Of a stretch of DNA of 64,000 nucleotides, positions 1 through 12,745 are shown one piece after another. The DNA comes from Epiperipatus broadwayi (lineage: Eukaryota > Onychophora > Udeonychophora > Euonychophora > Peripatidae). The notes under the pieces are model-generated. The model saw only the letters and a list, made by a program, of their open reading frames with translations. It had not been told where the DNA came from and did no database searches. Within the stretch, counting starts at the first letter, position 1, and every line of letters begins with the position of its first letter. A program made the translations under genes and the position numbers. Where the stretch lies: positions 62,001 to 126,000 of the forward strand of contig JAQFVV010013357.1 in assembly GCA_028023455.1 (NCBI GenBank). Direction: 5' to 3'.

Positions 1-930
1 AAAAAGAAGTTAGATTATTGAATAATTTGATTAGAAATCTCGTATACAGAGGTTAACAGATTTCATTAAAAGTTTAATTTGCCAATAATTGGATATTAAA
101 TCAGAGGTATAAAATTTTTTCTTACCTTTGAATCTTGTCAACAACTCATGAATAGGAGAAGGAATATTAGTCAGGTACTGTTATTTTATTTAGTTGACAT
201 CCTCTAAACATAACCTCACTGTACACCCTTTTTCTTTGCAATCCAATAGGATTACTATATAGAGATGAGCATTTGAGTATAATGCTCCATTCTGTCATTT
301 ATCTCAGTTTTTTCTACTTCCAGTTTATACTGATGTGGCAGACTTGATTTTGAATTATCCAAGTTGTCTTTAAACCCCTTTATTTCACTTGGAATTTCAG
401 AACATACCTCTTGATATTGTACCACAATAGTTCACAACTGGTTACTAATTTCATCTTTAATTAGTTTAGATTTCTTAATTTTATCCACTATCATCACATG
501 AGTTGCCAATCCATTCAAACAGCATTGAAACATACAAGTTTTTAGACACAAAGTGAAGATTTTCTTCACCATATAGCACACAATCCTTTCTATAATCCAA
601 TACACAACTGGATTTGTGGATAAAGTCTGATCCTATTGTTACATTGTAGATCAATCCCCTTAAAATGAAAAAGATTATAATGCATAACAAGTTTATTAAG
701 CTCAAGTCACATGAAAATTAATTTGGTGACCAGCTGAGCTTTATGATTATTAGCCAAGATTACTTCTACTGCCTTCAAAGCTAATATATTTACTTTTACT
801 TTAGAGTACACTGACACAATTTAGCATACACTTCTTCTGATATGACATATATCTGGCTACTAGAGTCCAATAAGGTCTCCATGGCAATTTCTTCCAAATT
901 AAATTAATTTTTGGACAATTCTGATTTGCA
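1..930 (-). pseudogene. Ty3/Gypsy-type Pol remnant: protease then reverse transcriptase, cut by window edge
   Basis: Read on the minus strand, this is the decayed middle of a Gypsy-type pol gene. A retropepsin comes first. Its active-site region at about 859-873 reads LLDSS, where the family normally has LLDSG or LLDTG, and is followed by the hydrophobic stretch QIYVISEEVY. The protease continues to a C-terminal part at about 570-660 with the family pattern IYNVTIGSDFIHKSSCVLDY. Below position 480 the frame enters RT, with NIPSPIHELLTRFKG and FYTSDLISNYWQI, matching the conserved 'YPIPRIDELLDKLKGA..FSTLDLKSGYWQI' region of Gypsy RTs. Several stops and frameshifts interrupt it, so it is not functional. 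The catalytic YxDD of RT lies outside the window. No LTR is visible here. It could belong to the same family as the gag remnant near 59-60 kb, but that is only a guess. Confidence 0.72.
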
Positions 931-2267
<1,337 letters not shown>

Positions 2268-2761
2268 ACCTAATGCAGGGGTGGGCAAATAGTGGCCTGA
2301 GGGCCATATGCAGCACACTAAGAGTTTTTATGTGGCCCACCAAGACAATCAGAAAAATCCACCTTGAATTGAGATTTTCTTCGCATGCACCACTGAAGAT
2401 TCATCTCTTATTTTCCACTAGGATGGCCACATCAATACACATGCTCAGTGTAGATACGATGTGCAGTGCTTTTTCAGTTGATCTGGTTAATTTCAATTTT
2501 GTCTTTAAATTAGCAACTTTAGTGAAACCATGAACCCTCCAAAAAAATGCAAAATCGGTGATGAATGTCATGAGTTTAGTGAAGAATGGAGAAACAAATA
2601 TTTCTTTGGTAATACAGGGAATTAAGCAGTGTGTTTATTGTGTCATGAAAAAAGGTGTGGCCCTCCACTAACCTTTGCTTCCACAAAGTGGCCCCCAATG
2701 TGGCCCTCTGCCAGCCTCTGTGGCACCCGAGTCAAAACAATTGCCCACCCCTGACCTAATG
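2268..2761 (+). mobile_element. hAT-superfamily element, deleted, with 8-bp target duplication
   Basis: The element begins CAGGGGTGGGCAA at 2276 and ends TTGCCCACCCCTG at 2753, a perfect 13-bp terminal inverted repeat. It is flanked by the 8-bp direct repeat acctaatg (2268-2275 and 2754-2761), the hallmark target duplication of hAT elements. Subterminal text such as 'gtggcctgagggcc' and 'gtggccctc' is typical of the widespread hAT group related to GTF2IRD2/EPM2AIP1-type transposases. At about 480 bp it is far shorter than an autonomous copy and keeps only the transposase start (next entry). Confidence 0.88.
2530..2655 (+). pseudogene. N-terminal fragment of hAT transposase (GTF2IRD2/EPM2AIP1-like)
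   Basis: An ATG at 2530 opens a frame beginning MNPPKKCKIGDECHEFSEEW, followed by an NKYFF motif, then a stop, then AVCLLCHEK in the same frame. This order (basic K-rich start, EFxxxW, KYFF, then VCLxC) is the N-terminal zinc-finger-like region of GTF2IRD2/EPM2AIP1-type hAT transposases. A TAA codon interrupts it before the CLLC pair. The rest of the transposase, including the RNaseH-like DDE core and dimerisation domain, is absent because the element is internally deleted. It lies inside the 2268-2761 hAT copy and cannot make an active enzyme. Recognition rests on motif order; the residue spacing is short. Confidence 0.6.
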
Positions 2762-3037
2762 AATGACTATAATATGTCTCCTTTCGAAAGGAAAAAACTT
2801 AGAAATATAAAATTTTTATATAAAATCATTACCAAAAATAGCATTTTTTAAATAATATTCTTTCAAAACTTCATTTTAATTCTTGTCAGTAAGTAATTGG
2901 TATCTATAATTATTTCTTTATTGAAATTTATAGATGTGATAAACAATGAGGATTGCCAATTCCTCAACAAGCTTTGTGATAAATGCTTAGCTAGAGAAAG
3001 CACTTAAAATATCTCTGTCAGGACCCCCCCCTCCAAA

Positions 3038-3082
3038 CCTCTGACCATGGTTTCATGTTCTGGCACTCTTCAGAGAGGTGCC
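3038..3082 (-). ncRNA. Hammerhead ribozyme motif (left arm)
   Basis: Read on the minus strand: CCTCT, the core CTGAAGA, stem II GTG(CCAGAA)CAT with a G-U pair, GAAA, a short stem III around CCATGG ending in the cleavage triplet GTC, then AGAGG. CCTCT pairs perfectly with AGAGG to form stem I. All invariant core positions of a type I hammerhead (CUGANGA, GAAA, NUH before cleavage) are present. Activity is not demonstrated. Confidence 0.75.
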
Positions 3083-3101
3083 AGGATAGGTTCAGACACT
3101 A

Positions 3102-3158
3102 GCACCTCTCTGAGGAGTGCCAGAGCACGAAACCATGGTCAGGGGTTTGGGGGGGTGC
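3102..3158 (+). ncRNA. Hammerhead ribozyme motif (right arm)
   Basis: The plus-strand order is GCACCTCT, core CTGAGGA (3110-3116), stem II GTGC/GCAC with loop CAGA, GAAA (3129-3132), a short stem III around CCATGG, cleavage triplet GTC (3138-3140), then AGGGG. Stem I forms between CCUCU and AGGGG with one G-U pair, extended by GCA with UGC at 3156-3158. Stem II begins with the preferred G-C pair. Predicted cleavage is after C3140. Confidence 0.8.
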
Positions 3159-3308
3159 TGACAGAGATATTTTAAATGCTTTCTCTAGCTAAGCATTTAT
3201 CACAAAGCTTGTTGAGGAATTGGCAATTCTCATTGTTTATAACAACTTACAAGCTTAAGAGGATCACGTGATCTATGACTCTTATTTTGACTATTTATAG
3301 ATGTGATA

Positions 3309-4228
3309 CTTTGAAATTTTTTCATAATTTTCGTTTTCCTTTAGTTACAATTTTTGTATTGTCAGTGAAAATCTTTTTCAACTTAATATTACTAATAAAT
3401 TTTTAAATGTCTTAAAATATATAGTTTATATAATATCTATCCATATTATTAATGATCTTATTTGGTTCTGTTTTGTTATATTATATAATTTTTTATGTGC
3501 GCTTTATAATTTGATTTGGTTGTAGATATATACATTAAATAAATAATCGGATTATTATTATTATTATTATTATTTCTACTACTCCTATTATTACTATAAC
3601 TACTACTATTAGGTCTATTTTCAGCTGTTCAACCAAAGTGCCTTAGATGATAATTTTATTGCCTCCTGGGAATGAGGCCATAGTTTTAATTATTATAAAT
3701 ATAAAAGGAAAGGATTATTTACAAACACATTCTGTTTCCAAAAAACTTCACATATGCTTCAGTTAATAATTACCAATCAAGTGGAAAAAACCATAGTGGT
3801 TTTTGGGTTTGAACTCAAAAGCAAAAATCAGGATACTCTCTCTGCTAGTTGATGCATTTAGGTGAATAGTTCCCTATTTATTCACCATATGAATAATCAC
3901 ATAGTAGTAATAGCTGTCACTACAAGAAGTATGGAATAGATTAGAAATTCACCCTATTTATTCTTTTAAAAATTCTAAAAGGAATCTCACCCCCCCCCCT
4001 TTCAGTTAATAGCAAACTTTTTCTACAGCCATTATCTTAATATATATTATTATTTATTAGTAAAGTTAATCAAATATACTAAATGCAAGTAATATTAAGA
4101 TTTATAAATAATATTGCATCATTATAAGAATAATAATTAAGATTTATACCCCCAAAAATTCACATTCTAATGTTTTTACTCACACACAGACATTTTAAAA
4201 CTGTGATAGGAGACTTTAATGGCAGAAT
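3309..4228. other. No gene; AT-rich DNA with a short TTA repeat and a possible tRNA-like box
   Basis: There is a small interrupted TTA/CTA repeat at about 3551-3612. At 3800-3825 the text gggtttgaactc resembles an RNA polymerase III B box, perhaps the edge of a decayed tRNA-derived SINE. Nothing else is recognisable. Confidence 0.35.
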
Positions 4229-4237
4229 TTGAAATCG

Positions 4238-4375
4238 ATAATATCATCATCATCAACCATTATCAATCTACTGCAGGATGGTCTCTCCAAGTTCAATCCA
4301 TCTTCTCCGATCTTTAGCTTCTCTTTTCCACATCACCCCTGCACACTTTCTTATTTCATCCATGCCATTTTGCTA
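4238..4375 (-). mobile_element. RTE-clade LINE, 3' end fragment
   Basis: The plus strand starts with the CATCATCATCAACCATTATCAATC signature shared with the long RTE copy at 37.4-40.3 kb. On the minus strand this is the extreme 3' end, finishing in GATGAT. Only about 140 bp remains; it is severely 5'-truncated. Confidence 0.8.
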
Positions 4376-4669
4376 AATTTTGGTATGAAAATAGAAATAA
4401 AAACAGATTAAGATTTGTGGACATTGCAGAAAAAAATCCCAAGTATTATATAAAATCTGTTTTAATAATACATTTCAAAGAAAATGGATGTAAGAGACAT
4501 AAGAAAGTTAGAATACAATTTAGCTAACATACTTTTTAAAAATAGATCACAGTAATGTTAATAACGTCATCACAGAAATGTACTTTGCTGTGGTGGTAAA
4601 TTGAAGATCTCAAGATTTATAGATCACAGTCCAGTTTTGTCACTTTCATTGTTTGAACTTCTTATGAAT

Positions 4670-4830
4670 TTTTGACCAATAAATTATTCTATTATTTTTG
4701 CCATTGAAAATTCTAAACGATTGGGAAGTTATAAGTGTTTATATAAAACTAAAAACAAAACCTATTAAGAAAGACAGTATTGACTGATGATGATTTTAAT
4801 TTTCCCAAACATTTCACTGATTTTAAACTA
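4670..4830 (+). promoter_or_regulatory. Candidate PLE terminal-repeat promoter with degenerate hammerhead-like motif
   Basis: In order: a CCAAT-like gaccaataaa (4673-4682), a TATA-like tttatataaaac (about 4738-4749), and CTGATGA at about 4782 followed by a hairpin-capable stretch and CAAAC where a hammerhead would have GAAAC. The same order and spacing (CCAAT, TATA, CTGATGA) occurs at 40.59-40.73 kb beside a clear PLE. PLE terminal repeats are known to contain hammerhead motifs. This copy is degenerate. Confidence 0.35.
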
Positions 4831-5089
4831 GAACTTGCAAATTCTTTTAAAATATTAACAAGCTTAGAAAACAGCATAAAAAATATAATTGTAAAATGAT
4901 ATGGAAAAACAAAAAGCATATAAAAGTCTCAAAAATATTAAACAATAGATTAGTATTAAAAGGAAAATTATTTTCAGCAAGTAAAAACGTGCCACTATTG
5001 TCACAAAGATTGACAACCTCTACAAAGAATAATAAAAACAAGAAAAAAATAGATACTAAAACTGCAATATAGCATCATTTAAAATTCCA

Positions 5090-5322
5090 AATCATCATCA
5101 TCAACCATTATCAATCTATGCAGGATGAAGGTCTCTCCAAGTTCAAACCATCTTCTCCGATCTTTAGCTTCTCTTCTCCATATCACCCCTGCACACTTTT
5201 TTATGTCATCCATCCATCTCACATATGGTCACTTTCTGGGTATTTTACAATCTCTTGGAATCCAGTTTAAGATTTCAATTGTCCATCTATTATCACCTCT
5301 TCTTAATACTACATTTTAAATA
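5090..5322 (-). mobile_element. RTE-clade LINE, 3' end fragment
   Basis: Begins with the CATCATCATCAACCATTATC signature. On the minus strand it encodes the decayed C-terminal tail of the RTE ORF, homologous to 37425-37640. It is 5'-truncated at about 230 bp. Confidence 0.85.
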
Positions 5323-7577
5323 CAGAGATGAGATGTACAATTAAATATATGGATAATAGAATCGATTTAGAAAATAATGACATTATTACAGATTTCCATG
5401 CTGTAACTATTAAATTTGATAAAGTAGTAATAGAAATTATATGTGAAAGAAATTTAAAAAAGGAAGTCAAAATGAATATAAAAGTAATAATAAATAATTG
5501 GATGTATAGAGTATATCAGGGAGAAAACCAAGATTATAGAATGAAGTGAAGAAAAGAAAAATACAAATTTGATAGAAAAAATTATGTAGAGTAGAAATTA
5601 TTTATATAACATATGGAATTTTTAAAACACCGTAATTATTAATAGAAATAAAGCGCTCTAGACAAAACCTAATTATTTTTAATGATCAATAATTTTTTTA
5701 ACGTGTTTGATAAAAAAAAGCAATTGCAAATAATATTAAGATAAATTCATAAAAAAAGTATTTTAGAAAAATTTTAAGGGCGTGGCAGCATAAGGCCCTT
5801 GTAAGATAATGATTAATGCATCTGTAATCCACAGTCATGACTCGAAGTTCAAGTATTGGTCTGTAAACCATGCTTTTTTTTTCAAATTACAAACAGATTT
5901 AAGGTTAAACTTTCAAGGAAATATTCTTCAGCTATCCTATAGTGGTTGGTAAATGGATGTCTAGCTATTCTTAAAAGGTAAAAATCCAAGGTTAGTCTAG
6001 ACTGAACAGATGCTTTGACTGTAAAAGTAAAAACTACAAGTGCAATGTGGTGTGACCTTTCTCAGTGATAGAGAGTTAATGTGTGTGTATGGAGGAGGAA
6101 GAGATATATACTGTTATGGCCACTGAGCTTATGATTCCTTTAATCTTATGGCACAGGAAGTAAAAAAGTAGCCAAAAGGTTGGTCTAAAAGAAAGAATAA
6201 ATAGTGAAGAAAAAATATCGACAAATCATCAAGTATTTTAAATAATAAAAGTTATTGCCACAAGAATTAAACAATTAGATCCGAGAATGATAAATTATTA
6301 TCAGAGACTGAAAGTGAAAAGTTAGATAATGTAAACCAGTCTTTAAATAATTTAAATAAGACAAAGACTTTCCTGATAATCTTTCAAAGAGACACCGTGA
6401 AGAAAAGGAAGCACTTACCAAGTTTATAATTGTTGCAGACTTGAAGTGGGTTTTCTATCTTTGATTTACACTCTAAGCAAAAATTTCTAGTTATCCATGT
6501 ACCAACCAGTAGTAAAAAGTTAGCTGAGATTTTTGTAAGTCACCTATTTGAAAATAAAACTTCAAGTTTCTCAAAAAAATGTAACATTTTCTCAACCTGA
6601 ATTCAAACCTAAGTCACGAAGAGCAGATAGATACACTACCGCTGTACCAACAGATTTTTTAATAATAATAATTGAATGGCATTGTCAAGGAATTCACGTA
6701 AAATTGGAGTACCGGAAGTGCTACAATTGAAAGCTGACCGGAAGTGCTACAATTGAAAGCTGAGATTCGTCGGCTTGACTCCAGAGTTACTCTATCACCA
6801 TTCTAAACCACATAAAGCTCAACAACCTTTGAAAAGATAGAAAAACAGGCAAAAGATTTTTGAATATAATTAATAAGCCGTCATCTGTGCTAGTGATAGA
6901 AGAAATAGAAGTATATAAAATCTGAAATAGGTGGATAATAGCGGAAGAAACAAAAGTAATTTTATAAAAACTAGCTTAAGTTAATGAAAGTATGGTTATC
7001 ATGTGGAAAATAATAATTAGTGTATATAATTTTATTTATTACTAGGAAGAGTTATGCTATTTCAATAGTTATGTATCTTTTAGGGGAACAAATCTAATTC
7101 AAAATAATTAGAAATTATTGAGAGCATTATAAAAAGGACAATTTAATATTAAACGGTCTAAGACAAATCTATTACGCATTCAATGTTTTGTTTAGTATTT
7201 ATTGGGATGAAAAACGTTACTGCATTAGATTGGACGATGATGAGGACGCAGATAAAATAATCGATGAGATGTCCATTTAGATGTCTGTGCAATGGTTATA
7301 TATGGAGGTTACAAAAAACAATCGAATGGTTTAGGTTTATTGCCTGCTGGAGTTCATGAGAAAATTGGTATTGGAAATGGGAGATATGATCCATGGACAT
7401 TGGGTTCCAGAATCAGCCACTCTATCTCTCTACCAACAGCATAGCTGGAGGTGACACTTGGATAGGAAAAAATAAAACAAATTATGTCTTCTAATATAGA
7501 AAGTGATTATCTTCTGTTAGAAGTAGTAACAAAGATATAGAGAGACAGAAGTGAGTTAACATCCTTTTAGAAATGGT
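5323..7577. other. Unassigned AT-rich DNA with possible tRNA-like remnants
   Basis: No gene is recognised. At 5775-5880 the text 'gcagcataaggcccttgtaag ... gaagttcaagtatt' has the layout of a worn tRNA-like head. At 6590-6660, read on the minus strand, a GGTTTGAATTC B-box-like sequence follows a possible A box. Either could be a tRNA-derived SINE relic. At 6712-6757 a 23-bp segment (accggaagtgctacaattgaaagctga) is tandemly duplicated. The reading frame at 5328-5549 is AT-rich and matches nothing I know. Confidence 0.35.
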
Positions 7578-7579
7578 AT

Positions 7580-8130
7580 GACTTTTCATTATCATCATTA
7601 TTTTCAACCATTATTGATTTACTGCAAGATGAAGGTGTCTCAAAGTTCAATACATCTTCTCATTACTCCAGCCCACTTCCTTATTTCAGCCATCCATCTT
7701 ACATGTGGTCTTTTTCTGGGTCTTTTACAATCTCTTGGAATACAATTTGATTTCAACTGTTCATATATTATTATCTTTTCTAGCAATATGTCCAGCCCAA
7801 CTCTACTTCAGTTTCTTAATTCTTTCAATGATGACAGTGACATCCATTTGATCTCTCACCCATGTATTTGATTTCTTATTGTTACTCTTAATATACATCT
7901 CTCTATACTTTGATGAATAATCTGGAATCTCAGTACTGCTCTTCTGTTAAGAGTCCAAGTCTCAGATCCATAACTAAGAACTGGTAACACATTTACTAAA
8001 CATCATCCTTTTCAAACACATAGGCATACTTCCTTTTAATATTATGTTACTTCTACCAAAAGCACTCCAACTAACTTTAATTCTATGGTTAATTTCATTT
8101 ATTGTAATAGCATATTTGTAGGATTGAAAT
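7580..8130 (-). mobile_element. RTE-clade LINE, 3' fragment
   Basis: About 550 bp homologous to 37425-38010 of the long RTE copy, same orientation. It covers the C-terminal tail and the region encoding the 'SETWTLNRRAIQRLQTT' and 'YKYLGQIINTEG' segments there, with many substitutions and small gaps. The 5' part is missing. Confidence 0.85.
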
Positions 8131-9835
8131 ATTATTTTATGGCTTCTTGAAAATAAATGGAGTGTTCGAAATATAATTTTACATAAAAGAAATATGGATA
8201 ATTAGGAGAAACAAATTTGGGAGTTTTAAAATATGGATTTTTGAAAGAATACAACAATTGAAAGAATAGTATTTTTAATGATTAAAGTTGAAACGATTTA
8301 GATTTTTTTTTTTTTTTATTAAGGAAATTATGATATAGAATTGAATTGAGCAAATTTTTGGAGAAAGAGGTAATGGCTCATAATTACTACGCTAATCTTC
8401 TGTTAGATTAAAAGAGGATTAATCTAAGCCAATGCAAAAAAAAAAAAAACGGTTTTAAGCTTCATTTCGATTATATTTCTTTATTATTACTATTATTATG
8501 GGTTTTATTAAACTATTTCTCATCAAATCTATATTATTGCAACAATTCACCAAGACAGATACTTAGACTATTCTTTCTCATCATGCATCAATTTTGTGAA
8601 CAACTTTGGTTGTCAAATGAGACAGAGGTATCAATCACGTGAACTGCCATGTCCACTTTAACCCCTCAGGATAATCTTCCACTAAATATTTATTGCCATT
8701 ATTTACAAATGTGAAAGGGCTCCCATGGTCTAGAGTTAACATATGTGTCTGCTTCATCTGTGCACAACCTAAAATTTCTGTATGAAGCAAACTTTGTTTC
8801 AAGAAGCTTGGCATTTTTCTTTTAGATATCTGGCCTTTACACAACGTAGATAATCATTCAATATTGGTCAGTAAGTGAGTATCAAGCCATGCTTAACTAG
8901 AAAGTAAAATCATAAAGGAAAACTACTCTGTCTTCCCTTTCAGCAATGGGTAAGCCTGGTGATTCATTTATTAGAAATTGTGAAGGGGACTTTCACTTTG
9001 CAGTCGGATATTTTTTTTAATGGCTTTATTTTACCTTTTTCACTTTCAAAGAACGTTTTCGCGATATTTTAAGAAATTTCTTATTAATCCTTTTAAAATA
9101 TTCATTATGTAGACCACCCCTCCCATCCACCAAAAAAAAAAAAAGAATATATTTTGTATTTATAATAGTAATATTATTTATAAAATATTTTTCTAGGCTG
9201 CAATTTTAAACCAACAATTAGATTTAGTTTTCTTTATATAACTAATTCTTTCTAAACATTTCACCGTCTATGGATAACATTTTTATTTTCTTAACTTTGT
9301 AATTTTAAATTAACTAAAATGTTTGTTATTTTTTCATTTTTCCAGTATTGTAAGACTTTTTTTTTATGCCTACGTATGTAGTACGGTAATCTCTCTATAT
9401 AACTTCATCATATTTTATTAACACTAAATCTACTCAAAACTGGATTATAAAAATATAATTCCAACTTTCTCTTCTCCATAAAGCCTCAATATATTTGTAT
9501 GTGCGTGCTTACACTATTAAAATTTAAAAAAAATATTTTTGTGAAATAGTTTTTATGCTATTGTATTAATATAGGCCAAAGATTATAAAGATATTGAAGT
9601 TTTATAACTCAATTGGTTTTATTAAGACAGGTGACGTCATTGACAATATCCATTTTTATATGTGGGTCTATTATTGTCGAAGTTATAATTCAAATTATTT
9701 AAAAATATTTCTCTTTATGCGGCCTATAATAAATCTTATAAAAATACTAAATGAAGCTTTATTGTATATTAAAAAAAATAATCCCGTCATAAAAGCTTCA
9801 GTCAAAATGATTCTTTTGAGCCCAGAAATATTTTA
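8131..9835. other. No gene recognised
   Basis: AT-rich DNA with several mononucleotide runs (8308-8324, 8436-8450, 9132-9144). The reading frame at 8635-8844 (minus) has fairly balanced composition but no recognisable motif. I see nothing I can name. Confidence 0.35.
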
Positions 9836-10330
9836 CAGACAGATAAGCCTTTTGTCCATTCATAGCTCTTCCTGTCCACGGACGATTCCTGAAAAGAACA
9901 ATTCTTCGTGTCACTTGTTTGGCGGTTGTCTTTACTTGTAGTAGTATAGTTTTCTGGCGGTCAACAAGAAGTTTTATTCGCCCTACACAGCCTATTGACG
10001 GAGCCCGACTAAATACAACAACTGATCAATCGCTTTTGTTGTGTAAAATATCCTTTAGAGCGGGGTCTACTCGTTTTTGTTCATTGGCTTGTCCACTACA
10101 GCTTTTTCATTTTTCTTTTTCTTTGTAAATTTTTCAGCGCTACCCATTTTATTTTATCTCGATCCCGTGATCATCTTCGAGATAAATGCGCGATTAAAGA
10201 AGAAGTGTAAGAGCGCTCTCAAGTGGAAGAATGAAGTTTCAACAAATGACCATTGTGAAGAAAGTTGAACCATAGAGACAAAGGACGGTCATTTTATAGC
10301 TGAGGTGAAGTGGAGCAAGAAATAAAGAAT
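9836..10330. promoter_or_regulatory. CpG-rich island-like segment; possible host promoter or first exon
   Basis: This 0.5-kb stretch is clearly less AT-rich than its surroundings and carries many CpG dinucleotides (for example gcggttg, ggcggtc, gcgcgatt, gagcggggtc) while the flanks have very few. A pyrimidine-rich tract ending ttttcag|cg at about 10100-10138 resembles a plus-strand 3' splice site. Three moderately long frames (9594-9941, 9919-10128, 10077-10268) cross it but overlap one another and match no family I know. It might be a host promoter or exon, or a less decayed repeat. Confidence 0.3.
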
Positions 10331-11690
10331 GTCGGGAACATTATACTGCAATTGAAATAATATTTCTTATTCAGGATTTTATAATGTTGTTCTTTAACAA
10401 AAAATAATTTAAAATTCAAATCTTAAATGTGTACATTAAAAGAAATTGCTATGCAAATTTCTACTGTTTTCTCTTTATTTGCAATCCTCAGAGAAATTTC
10501 ACGCTGTGGAAATTTAAAAAATAAGAATAAGATTTTGTAGTGAATTTTATTTTTAAAAGTTGTATTATCACTTTCTGGTTCTGGCTTGGTTGATAACCGT
10601 AACCATGACGTTTAAATGAAACGCAAAAAAGCTTGCAGGTTAAATCCAAATTATCCACACAAAGTAGGGAATGAAAGAATATTTTTAGCGAGATATATTA
10701 CACACCTAGATATAATTATTTTATATTGATGAATTTGTTTTATGTACACACACATCAGCTCATGTACTTCTGTAATAAAGTTATAATAACTTCTATTTGA
10801 AATAGTTTTTTTTTTTCGAATTTTTCTTTTTTATTATTTTGTCATTTGTGATGATATATATATTCTATTTGTTAAATTTTAATCAGTATCTTTGTCATCT
10901 CGGTTCCATAATATCACAAACTTCCATCACTGCAAAATTCAGATAACACTTTTTTTACTATTCATGCATTTGTGAACAAACTTCATTCTTCAAGTGAGCT
11001 TGAGATGTCAAACACTCGAACCTCTACACTCATGTCAGTTTGATCTTCTTCATTGGACTGATTCTTAGCCACGTTCAACACCTTGTGGAAGAGTGAACAA
11101 TAATTACACTGCAGATATAAATATTTTCAAATTTTGGGTTTATCAGTGTCTTTCGCATCTTACCTCTGCCGTATCACAACCACAACCCACCAGCGCAGAA
11201 ATTCAGACCACCGTCTGAATATTTTTAATATATATATTATAATTCTAAAAACAATCATTCTAGATTGTTTAATTTGTTTTGTAAAGATACACCGTACATA
11301 GAATACCGCATTTTTATTACAAAATTACAATCATTAATAGATTTGTCTTTTAATACCATAAAGACAAGTGACAACACATTAATGTCTTTATATTTAATGT
11401 AACAATTACTAATTGTAATTTATAACATATTCCTCAATTTGATGTGTGTAAATAGTATATAGTGAAATAAATCGGTTTTAAAAATAAAATTACAAATAAC
11501 CTCTATTTGAATTAATTGTTTTTTCCTGATTTTTTTATTATTTATATATATTGTTATTTATAATATATATCATCATTAGTTTAGTTTTAAAATGAGATTT
11601 GATTACATAGCAAAAAGTTCATGACAAAATGAATTTATAAATATTGTAAAAGTTAAAACAGCTTTAAATATTACATTGCAGGGCTAAACA
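10331..11690. other. No gene; diverged internal duplication
   Basis: Segments at about 10880-10950 and 11139-11212 share the order atcagt.tcttt..catct...atcacaa...ccatcac/ccagcgc..aaattcaga, and 10785-10870 resembles 11490-11575. This looks like an old tandem duplication or two copies of one unnamed repeat. No coding signal. Confidence 0.4.
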
Positions 11691-12745
11691 TGTACTGTAA
11701 AAGGATATTGAAACATATAACATTATTCTCCAAGATTGTAAACTGATGATTGAAGGAGAGTTTTCTGGCTTGGGGAGGGGGGGTGACGACAGTATCTTAC
11801 TAAAATAAAAATTGGATGGCCAGATAATCAAGTATCCGGAAAAAAATCCTAAGCTTTATCCATATTTGGACCTTATATTGTGGGTATTCCAAATGAATAA
11901 GATAATCACTACAGAAAGGAAGATTTTCCATAACACATGATGTACCTCTACTATTGAAAAAAAGCTTATTTGATCTGTAACTACTATATGGTATTGATTG
12001 TTGGTCTTCTGTTTAATAGGTAATTGCATTTAAAGATTTATCCATAAGCTGATGTGGATGCCAAAATCTTTGGAAATTTAAAAATGTACAAAAAATATTG
12101 CCTATGAGGCTAATGTTGGATCTTGGAGACAGGATGTTTCATCACTCAGGAGTTTATAGTGGGGAATTTTTGAAGAAAGAATAAGGATTTGGTGAATATA
12201 TAATTTTATCTTCACTTGGTTTTATCAAAAGGATTGATAAGTGGTTTCGGATAAAAAAGATTATTTGTCTTGGACGTCACAGAAGTGTATGGATCTATAT
12301 AAAGAAAAATCCATTCAAATTATTGATCAATGTTTATGTAATAATGAATTATGTTAAAGATGTATTGCTATTTACTGATGGAAATTTAACAGCAACTATT
12401 GAAGATCATATATAGTAAAAAAAGCAGACTATGGATTTTCTGGTCATAGATATTTTATGTAGTCATATGCTAGCATATTATGAAGGGAATAATATGAAAT
12501 AGTTTTTTTCAATTAGGTACTAAAAGATATTGTAGATATGTTGATGATATGTTAGTTATTAGAACACCAGTTACAGTTAACCATGTTGAAATAGTCTGGA
12601 ATTGATAAATCTCCCTCTAGCTGCCAAATAAATAAACAAGTGAATGAAATTAATTATTATGTCAGCAAACCAAACAAAAACTAGAATGGTGATCTCTTCT
12701 TTGTTTTTGGATGCTATTAAACTAAGTTTGCTGATGATATTGAAA
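11690..12745 (+). pseudogene. Degenerate Penelope-like element RT
   Basis: Read on the plus strand in shifting frames. At about 12240-12300 there is a segment corresponding to SDKKDYLS..LDVTEVYGSI, matching LDVTEMYGTID of the better-preserved PLE at 20.15 kb. At 12520-12560 a frame reads RYCRYVDDMLVI, with the RT catalytic YVDD at 12537-12548. PLE RTs place this motif after the LDV.. metal-binding aspartate as seen here. Stops and frameshifts are dense, and no GIY-YIG endonuclease could be found downstream. It is probably the oldest PLE relic in the window. The family assignment rests on similarity to the two other PLEs here. Confidence 0.6.

Larger units (their letters stand above)
2926..3308 (+). 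mobile_element. Palindromic hammerhead-ribozyme retroelement with 16-bp target duplication
   Basis: A 351-bp insert (2942-3292) is flanked by identical 16-bp direct repeats, atttatagatgtgata, at 2926-2941 and 3293-3308. About 300 bp of it is a near-perfect palindrome: the left arm 2942-3093 is the reverse complement of the right arm ending near 3239. About 50 bp of unpaired tail (3241-3292) remains on one side only. Each arm carries a hammerhead ribozyme motif next to the centre, one per strand. Long direct repeats plus a one-sided tail point to target-primed reverse transcription, not to a cut-and-paste MITE. Confidence 0.8.
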
